Under the pieces are notes generated by a model. That model was not told the DNA's origin. It made no database searches and was given only the letters and a program-made list of their open reading frames with translations. From Prevotella sp. (GTDB taxonomy: Bacteria; Bacteroidota; Bacteroidia; Bacteroidales; Bacteroidaceae), in NCBI GenBank assembly GCA_017475265.1, contig JAFVFY010000003.1:1-64000 (forward strand): DNA of 64,000 nucleotides. The letters run 5' to 3'. Positions 58,894 through 64,000 of this stretch are shown here, piece by piece (the first letter of the stretch is position 1; each line of letters begins with the position of its first letter). A program made the translations under genes and the position numbers.

Positions 58894-59109
58894 TTACTCT
58901 TTGATTACGATTACTAAATCACCTCCAATCTGGAAGCCTTTCTCGAATAGCTCCTTGCACCGCTTGGGGACATTGGCCCACCTGCTCTTGTGCTTGGAGA
59001 AGCATGTGCAGAATCCCATCGTGTCCTCACGCCCGGCAAGGAAGAAGGGGCAGGTTCCGCACATCGTCGGCATTTCATAGAAGGTATGTCCGTTAATAGT
59101 CATCTCCAA
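58894..59109 (-). CDS. Small cysteine-rich protein
   Basis: A protein of 71 residues with CGTCPFF, FCTCF and a later RCKEL, i.e. five Cys, consistent with a metal site. Start MEMTINGHTFYEMPTMCGTC. It overlaps the upstream methylase-like gene by 17 bp and ends 2 bp before the YopX-like gene. Short Cys-rich proteins of this form are common in Bacteroidales phages; role unknown. Confidence 0.68.
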   Translation of the reverse strand: MEMTINGHTFYEMPTMCGTCPFFLAGREDTMGFCTCFSKHKSRWANVPKRCKELFEKGFQIGGDLVIVIKE

Positions 59110-59929
59110 ACAGGCTTAGTTGAATGGGAGCAGACTTTGGCTTTGCCGCTGGCTCTGCCTTGACTGGCTCCACGATTACTGCTTCTTTGATTCTGGGGCT
59201 TTCCTTGGCCTGTTCCCTCGCTTTCCATAGACGACACCCGATGAACACGTTCGGGTCTGTAAATCGACGTATGGTAGGCAAAGCGGGGAAAGGATAAAGC
59301 CCCTCATTCACGATATAGCCGAACCGGGCCTCTCCTGGTTCGCAAAGAGAGTCGTGACAGATCACCTCGCCGAAGCATCCGTGAATCATCATATTGATTG
59401 CGGTCTGCTTGCAGCACATAGCGTCGATGTCCTCACCAATGAGATAGGGCTTTTCGGCACCCATGCGCTCCAGCTTGCTTGCAGCGGCCAGAAGGAGGCG
59501 ACCACTTCCACATGCGCAGTCGCTGACGGTGATACGTCTGCCAAAGCCGTTGCAGTTCACTTGCGGGACGTCTGGCTTGGTGTCGCCAAAGGTGCAGTCG
59601 GCCATCATGTCACAGATGCAGGCTGGAGTAAAGCATTGGCCGAGGGCGTTCTTGCTCCCGGCCCATTCCATAAATAGGTCGCCAAATGCATCATGCCAGC
59701 CGTCATGAACGAGGGCATCCTGCATGATGTTGAAGTACACAGACATCATCGTGTAGAAACACTGGTTCTGCTCCTTGTTGTACCGCCATCCCTCGACGGG
59801 CTTTCCCTCTGGATCCATGCAGCCGATGATGTAGTCAAGCAGGGCGGACAGAGTCTCAGCCATACCAATGCCGTAGCGGTAGCCGAATTTCTCCATTTCC
59901 TGGGAGAGAGGTTTTATTGAGTACTTCAT
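59093..59929 (-). CDS. N6-methylase-like protein with clamp-binding C-terminus, motif IV missing
   Basis: A protein of 278 residues. The N-terminal helical part precedes NALGQCFTPACICDMMADCT, the GQFFTP-like motif of type I methylases, and SDCACGSGRLLLAAASKLER, motif I for S-adenosylmethionine. Where NPP(F/Y) is expected, the sequence reads FGYIVNEGLYPF, so the catalytic motif IV is lost. The C-terminus PIQLSLFGDDY contains the sliding-clamp consensus QLSLF. It may bind DNA or SAM without methylating, or act as a decoy. It overlaps the PcfJ-like gene by 4 bp. Confidence 0.75.
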   Translation of the reverse strand: MKYSIKPLSQEMEKFGYRYGIGMAETLSALLDYIIGCMDPEGKPVEGWRYNKEQNQCFYTMMSVYFNIMQDALVHDGWHDAFGDLFMEWAGSKNALGQCFTPACICDMMADCTFGDTKPDVPQVNCNGFGRRITVSDCACGSGRLLLAAASKLERMGAEKPYLIGEDIDAMCCKQTAINMMIHGCFGEVICHDSLCEPGEARFGYIVNEGLYPFPALPTIRRFTDPNVFIGCRLWKAREQAKESPRIKEAVIVEPVKAEPAAKPKSAPIQLSLFGDDY

Positions 59930-61356
59930 GCTGCTTTCTTGAATAGTCCGATGTTCTGCTCTACCAGCTTCACAATCTCGTCGTGGAACTTGGTTTTACC
60001 GTTCTGCAATGCCCTCGACTGCATGACCTTCCACGTCTTGATGTTGAGTTCAATCGTCTCGAGGCGGTGGCCTTCCTTGTCTTTTGCAGATAGAATGAGG
60101 CTGTTAGGATGCTTCGTGTGGTCATAGTAGCCGTTGGCATATACGCAGTGGTGCATCATTGTACCCTCTTCGGCCATTTCCTTGACGCTGCAGATGACAG
60201 TGATTGCGATATGCTCATTACCAAAGCAGATGCCGAAGAACATACCTCTGTGCTTCTTATACTGCTTCTCGTATTTCTCAGCCTGCGCAATCTGCCTTTT
60301 CAGTTCCTTGGCTTTCTCAATCCGCGTCTTCTTATCCATCAGCCTGTCGTGCTCATGCTTCAAGTTCTCCGGGCAGACGTAGTGAGGATTGCGGGTGTCT
60401 TTATGGAAGTAGTTCAGCAGGTCGATGTAGTCAAACCACATTGAAGCGTCTTTAATGACGTAGTGATGACGGTTGCAAATCCTTACTATCGGCATCCATA
60501 CCGATTTGTCCTTGAAGTGGCCACCAGTTCCAAACCAATAGTCAATGACGTTGTACTGGCCCGTCTTGGCAAGTGCCTCGATGGCTGGGTCTTTCAGCAG
60601 TCCACGCCAGAGGTCAACGGGGCTTGTGCGCATCCTGAACATCTTATTGCTCCATCCGTTACGTTTGAGAATTGGAAGAATCTTGGCCCTTGGATAGATG
60701 TACTTGTTTTCGAGAGAGTAAACGTCCTCGTATGAGTAGTAACCAGTTGAAGAGGCGTTATGCTGCTTCACTTTCCACTCGCTGTACATGTGCCATCTGA
60801 AATGATACAAGCTTCTTGTGTAATCCTTCGACAAGATGACCTCCTTACCCTTATTGGGCTCAAACCAGACCTGGAAGGCTTCGAATATATGGTCAACCGT
60901 ATCGCGGCCGAGCGCTTCTGATTGGTGCCAGTTGAAAACCCTCACAACCTGCATCCCGTCGCATGTGGTGACGATGCAGAAATTGAAATTATGCTCAACG
61001 TCCTTTTTACGATCCCAACCCCAATTCCAGCTCTTTACTTCAAGCTTTCTGCCGCATCTGGAGCAAACGTGGCTGTTGGTCCCTTTTATCTTGACTGCGA
61101 CGGCCAAAGGTGGAAGTCCTACTTCGTCAATTTGACCGCACTCCTGGCACCATATACAGCTGTGCTTCCCGTGATAGCCTCTTACTACATAATAGCCAAG
61201 TCCGGCCATCTTACTACGTGCCCACAATCGCTGTTCCTCTGTGAGAGGCGGCAATGTGTCTGCCAAGTCGAGGCACCTCTGCTGAAGCTTCGTATGAGGC
61301 CTGCGGCCTTTTACGGTCTCTACCGGGGTAGATAATAATAAACTTGCACTACACAT
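59926..61356 (-). CDS. pcfJ: PcfJ-like protein
   Basis: A protein of 476 residues. An N-terminal zinc-ribbon-like part has CIWCQECG and CSRCGRK. The C-terminal PcfJ region is clear: MAEEGTMMHHCVYANGYYDH, then SLILSAKDKEGHRLETIELN and WKVMQSRALQNGKTKFHDEI. PcfJ and PcfK were named on the conjugative plasmid pCF10, but occur widely on Bacteroidales phages and elements; their activity is unknown. It lies 4 bp after the PcfK-like gene, the usual pairing. Confidence 0.85.
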   Translation of the reverse strand: MCSASLLLSTPVETVKGRRPHTKLQQRCLDLADTLPPLTEEQRLWARSKMAGLGYYVVRGYHGKHSCIWCQECGQIDEVGLPPLAVAVKIKGTNSHVCSRCGRKLEVKSWNWGWDRKKDVEHNFNFCIVTTCDGMQVVRVFNWHQSEALGRDTVDHIFEAFQVWFEPNKGKEVILSKDYTRSLYHFRWHMYSEWKVKQHNASSTGYYSYEDVYSLENKYIYPRAKILPILKRNGWSNKMFRMRTSPVDLWRGLLKDPAIEALAKTGQYNVIDYWFGTGGHFKDKSVWMPIVRICNRHHYVIKDASMWFDYIDLLNYFHKDTRNPHYVCPENLKHEHDRLMDKKTRIEKAKELKRQIAQAEKYEKQYKKHRGMFFGICFGNEHIAITVICSVKEMAEEGTMMHHCVYANGYYDHTKHPNSLILSAKDKEGHRLETIELNIKTWKVMQSRALQNGKTKFHDEIVKLVEQNIGLFKKAA

Positions 61357-61360
61357 AAGC

Positions 61361-61894
61361 CTACATCATGTCAAATAGTGATAACTGCAAGGACTTCTGG
61401 CGCTCTTCCGCTTCTCTCTGCTTCCTGATGCGTTCCTCCTTGGCCTTGCGCTCCTTTTCCTCACGCTTGCGCTCTTCCTCCTTTAGCTTGGCAAGCTGCT
61501 CTTTCTCATAGTCAGCCTTGGCTTTCTCCTTCGCCTCGGCCTTCTCTTCCTCAGAGAGCTCGACGGTGTGGTTTACGACTATCTTGGCGGCTGCTACTGG
61601 CTTCACGTCCTTAATATCGTCCTCGTCATAGTAGTGGATGGCCATGTTGTAGATTTCGTCGTCATCGAATCCGCAACAGCCGGACTTCTTCACCTGCTGG
61701 AGAATGTAGTTACAGCACTCGTCAAGGTTCTTGTTCTCCTTGGCGTAAGTCTTGGCGAAAAGCGCATCCTCGGCAGCTCTCTTGTCAAGATACGCCTTGA
61801 TGACTTTCTTGAAAGTGTTGGAAACTTTCTCGCCTCTTGCCGGAGCTGATTTCTTCTGCTCCTGGTCTTTCTTGGTTTCATTTTTCTTTGCCAT
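61361..61894 (-). CDS. pcfK: PcfK-like protein with clamp-binding C-terminus
   Basis: A protein of 177 residues. FKKVIKAYLDKRAAEDALFA and CCNYILQQVKKSGCCGFDDD with EIYNMAVHYYDEDDI-like sequence match PcfK. KIVVNHTVELSEEEKAEAKE follows, then a charged helix, and the end is LQLSLFDMM, with the sliding-clamp motif QLSLF. The leader AACGCAATATTGATATGG directly before the start is identical to that before the gene at 41289. It is probably a replication-associated partner of PcfJ. Confidence 0.85.
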   Translation of the reverse strand: MAKKNETKKDQEQKKSAPARGEKVSNTFKKVIKAYLDKRAAEDALFAKTYAKENKNLDECCNYILQQVKKSGCCGFDDDEIYNMAIHYYDEDDIKDVKPVAAAKIVVNHTVELSEEEKAEAKEKAKADYEKEQLAKLKEEERKREEKERKAKEERIRKQREAEERQKSLQLSLFDMM

Positions 61895-61906
61895 ATCAAT
61901 ATTGCG

Positions 61907-62578
61907 TTATGTGGTTAATACTTGGCGGATCTGTGTTTCCGCCGTTTGTTCCGTATGTTGCGCTATTTGCGCGGCCTCCCTCTCTTTCATACGCAGCCAC
62001 TCCTCCCTGCTTACGGGTGGGTGGGCCTTTCGCTCCTCTTCCTCTATGCGTTCACGCTCTTCCTGCTCATGCCTGGCGTATGCGGTGTTCCTGTCTCCCA
62101 CAAACTCCCTCAGGGCGGTTGTTATCACCAGCGGGTCAACGGAACCATAGAACCTGCCGTAGCATCCTGTCTTGAACTTGTAGAAGAACAGAAGCATCTC
62201 CGTTATCTTCAGCCAGTGGTATTCCTGGGCCACGATGCGCGACAGCTCTTCCAGCTGATGGGCGGTCACGTCTCTTGCACCGCTGAACTCAGACAGGTTC
62301 GTCAACTGCGCTACAAGCCACTGTGAGGCCATCGTGCGTCCGTAGGCATTGTTCAGCTCAGACAGTGTCGGGTAGTCGCCGAAATAGCAGCTTTCAGGAT
62401 GACGGGCAAAAGCTGTCTGTACGTCAGGGTTCACTTTCTCCAGAAAGCCGTTCCTGTCACCGTACTTTCTCAATAGCAGCATCGTCTTCTGCCTGCATTC
62501 TGGCAATGATTCCGCTGGCTTGCTCACGCAGAGCGCCCGCTGCATCACGCCGTCTATCCTCTCTTCCTTGTTGCTCAT
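61907..62578 (-). CDS. DUF6633-like hypothetical protein
   Basis: A protein of 223 residues, helical. SCYFGDYPTLSELNNAYGRT with MASQWLVAQLTNLSEFSGAR and MLLFFYKFKTGCYGRFYGSV is a pattern I associate with DUF6633 proteins of Bacteroidales elements. The C-terminus is basic and charged. From the first ATG it overlaps the upstream gene by 122 bp in another frame; a later ATG at 62482 gives a 26-bp overlap and may be the true start. Confidence 0.65.
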   Translation of the reverse strand: MSNKEERIDGVMQRALCVSKPAESLPECRQKTMLLLRKYGDRNGFLEKVNPDVQTAFARHPESCYFGDYPTLSELNNAYGRTMASQWLVAQLTNLSEFSGARDVTAHQLEELSRIVAQEYHWLKITEMLLFFYKFKTGCYGRFYGSVDPLVITTALREFVGDRNTAYARHEQEERERIEEEERKAHPPVSREEWLRMKEREAAQIAQHTEQTAETQIRQVLTT

Positions 62579-63299
62579 ATTCTTTCCTTATTCTAAGCCA
62601 GTTGTTGAAATGACGCTGGGCGTCCGAAAGGTCTGAGTGCTGCGTCATGCCGTTGCAGCGGCAGTCGGCGGCAAACTCTTCAAGAAGGCCATCTGTTTCT
62701 TCGGGCCGGACTTTGTGCCTCATCTGGATATGCTCCAGCCATATAGGCGATTTCTTCATCTGGCCGATTTCCGAATCCAGCAAATCGCCCTCGCGCGTGC
62801 GGGAGGTGGTGGCATTTTTTTCTTTTTCTTTTTCTTCCATTTCCTTTACTTTATATAAGGGTTCCGAAGTTTTGCCTCTTTCTTCCGAACTTTTAGGCGT
62901 TTCTTCCGAAGTTTTGCCTCTTTCTTCCGAACTTATTACGTTAAACTCTTCCATGCGGACGACACGCTTCATCGAGCGGCGTATCATCGCATATCGCTCC
63001 TGAATGCCCTTCGAGGTAAGAACACGGTGACTCTGGTAAAGCGCAGTGTCAAACAACCCCAGCGCCATGCAGCAGTTGATGGCCTCACGTATATACGCCT
63101 CGTCAAACCCGGTCTGCTCCGAGATAATGAAGGGCAGTTCTTCGTCCCACCTCATGTAGTACCCGTCCTTGTAGATAATACATAGCAGGAGAACATATAC
63201 TGATACGGCCTTGCCACCCTGACGCTTGATCAGTTTGCGGATGCGTATGTCCTGGAACATGTCGACGTCCAATGGGAAATACTCAAGTCCTTTTTTCAT
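62457..63299 (-). CDS. Replication-initiation-type protein (Lin1244/Lin1753 N-terminal domain, DUF4373-like)
   Basis: A protein of 280 residues from the ATG at 63299. The N-terminus GLEYFPLDVDMFQDIRIRKL, KRQGGKAVSVYVLLLCIIYK and GYYMRWDEELPFIISEQTGF is the winged-helix domain common to phage replication initiators (DnaD-like). A low-complexity part repeats SSEERGKTSE twice, then a C-terminal part (DAQRHFNNWLRIRKEYEQQG) completes the DnaD-like layout. It should help open the phage origin and recruit the helicase. Confidence 0.78.
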   Translation of the reverse strand: MKKGLEYFPLDVDMFQDIRIRKLIKRQGGKAVSVYVLLLCIIYKDGYYMRWDEELPFIISEQTGFDEAYIREAINCCMALGLFDTALYQSHRVLTSKGIQERYAMIRRSMKRVVRMEEFNVISSEERGKTSEETPKSSEERGKTSEPLYKVKEMEEKEKEKNATTSRTREGDLLDSEIGQMKKSPIWLEHIQMRHKVRPEETDGLLEEFAADCRCNGMTQHSDLSDAQRHFNNWLRIRKEYEQQGREDRRRDAAGALREQASGIIARMQAEDDAAIEKVR

Positions 63300-63324
63300 A
63301 GTCTCAGTTCTATACGATAAGGTG

Positions 63325-63361
63325 CGGAAAGAATGGCGTTTTGTGCTCGCCACTCTTTCCG
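63325..63361 (-). terminator. Intercistronic hairpin
   Basis: CGGAAAGA and TCTTTCCG plus an inner TGGCG/CGCCA pair make a 13-bp stem with one mismatch and a 9-nt loop, directly after the stop of the gene at 63370. No T-run follows on the minus strand; it may stabilise transcript ends or act as an attenuator. Confidence 0.5.
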
Positions 63362-63369
63362 TGTCAGTC

Positions 63370-64000
63370 TCACTCAGGTTCGTTGTATGCCAGGGAGTAT
63401 TCCTTCGGCACGAAGCTTCTCACAGGCATGGGCGCTGCCTTTTCAATACAGAGGATATTCTTACGCTTCTCGTAGGTGCCGCCATTCTCCTTGACCTTAT
63501 CCGCATGTTTCTGTTCTGCATCCTGCAGATACTTGTTGATGACGAGTAAGGCACGGTTGGTGTCGAATGTGTTAACGACAAACGACTGATGCAGCTCTAT
63601 GCCGTCATCATACGTTATCTTCATATCCATCTGGAAGAACTTCTTCTCTTCCTTGGCATTGCCGTCCTCGCTCTCGTCGGGGCCTTGACGGGCATTCAGA
63701 TAGGTTTCCATGTCGATTCCGTCACGCAGATAGGCAATATCCAGGTTCTCCTTTGTAAGCTCGTCGGTGAGGATGATGCAGGAGTCCATTTCCTGTACGT
63801 TGGTGATGGAGAAGCCGCCCGAATAGTTCAACTCCAGATAGTCGCGCATGATTTCGAGCACGTTCTGAATACTGGAAGCGTAGAGGATGAAGCGATACTT
63901 CTTGTCGCCAATCGTCACTTTGGAGCTGTAAGGGAACAGACGGGTGCTCTCCAACTCGTATGCCTCTCGGTTCTGATTGCTGACCTCGATTTCCTTACAT
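63370..64000 (-). CDS. Hypothetical protein, 5' end outside the window
   Basis: The frame is open to the right edge (reads CKEIEVSNQNREAYELESTR before the TTG at 63954), so the gene starts beyond 64000; at least 209 residues are visible. It has two similar halves of beta-alpha type, KVTIGDKKYRFILYASSIQN and MDMKITYDDGIELHQSFVVN, each followed by a helix (VLEIMRDYLELN, ALLVINKYLQDAEQ). The duplicated unit suggests an internal repeat. Function unknown. Confidence 0.65.
   Translation of the reverse strand, partial: CKEIEVSNQNREAYELESTRLFPYSSKVTIGDKKYRFILYASSIQNVLEIMRDYLELNYSGGFSITNVQEMDSCIILTDELTKENLDIAYLRDGIDMETYLNARQGPDESEDGNAKEEKKFFQMDMKITYDDGIELHQSFVVNTFDTNRALLVINKYLQDAEQKHADKVKENGGTYEKRKNILCIEKAAPMPVRSFVPKEYSLAYNEPE

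Noticed and set aside
1-64000. CRISPR array
   Set aside because: No array of regularly spaced repeats was found; the palindromic elements are dispersed between genes.

Overview
The window looks like a Bacteroidales (Bacteroides/Prevotella-type) chromosome segment carrying a large siphovirus-type prophage. Three things support this: promoters of the Bacteroides form (TTTG, about 20 bp, TAnnTTTG), A-rich start regions without classical Shine-Dalgarno sequences, and Bacteroidales phage families (DUF6808-like lysis protein, PcfJ/PcfK, DUF5131, DUF3846). The AT-rich left 8.9 kb differs visibly from the GC-richer phage body. No phage repressor and no right prophage end are inside the window.

Layout: (1) 0.5-6.4 kb (+), a three-gene operon with an XRE regulator, a 1491-residue PD-(D/E)xK nuclease fused to a P-loop NTPase, and a HExxH metallopeptidase resembling the Lit/U49 group. 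It is a candidate anti-phage system. (2) 6.6-8.4 kb (-), a tyrosine recombinase and an excisionase-like HTH protein. (3) 8.9-39.7 kb (-), the late operon: scaffold, decoration, capsid, connectors, tail tube, tail chaperone, giant tape measure, tail tip, a 2233-residue adhesin, reverse transcriptase and lysis genes. The adhesin, a template repeat and the RT form a diversity-generating retroelement: all 17 TR/VR differences fall at template adenines. (4) 39.8-43.4 kb (+), small early-type genes from their own promoter, ending in a probable small RNA with its own promoter and terminator. (5) 43.4-53.9 kb (-), minor head, portal and terminase genes, preceded by two PAPS-reductase-like and two ParB-like genes (the IbrA/IbrB pairing) and a sodium:solute symporter fused to a predicted outer-membrane beta-barrel. 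(6) 54.1-64 kb (-), SSB, a beta-helix protein, DUF5131, HAD, a frameshifted YopX-like gene, an N6-methylase-like protein, PcfJ, PcfK and a replication-initiation-type protein.

The least expected structure is non-coding. At least ten palindromic elements (CCCGCC-loop-GGCGGG followed in the transcript by ACGAAAG) sit between genes of both minus-strand late operons, all in the same orientation, with compensatory stem changes. An eleventh-type case lies inside the reading frame of the adhesin and is translated. A second hairpin family with a constant CTAACCA loop occurs between the plus-strand genes. The two late promoters share a GTGCGTA-TACGCAC operator-like palindrome, and three DNA-metabolism proteins end in the sliding-clamp motif QLSLF.

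Functions are assigned by reading motifs and gene order only; no database search was possible.
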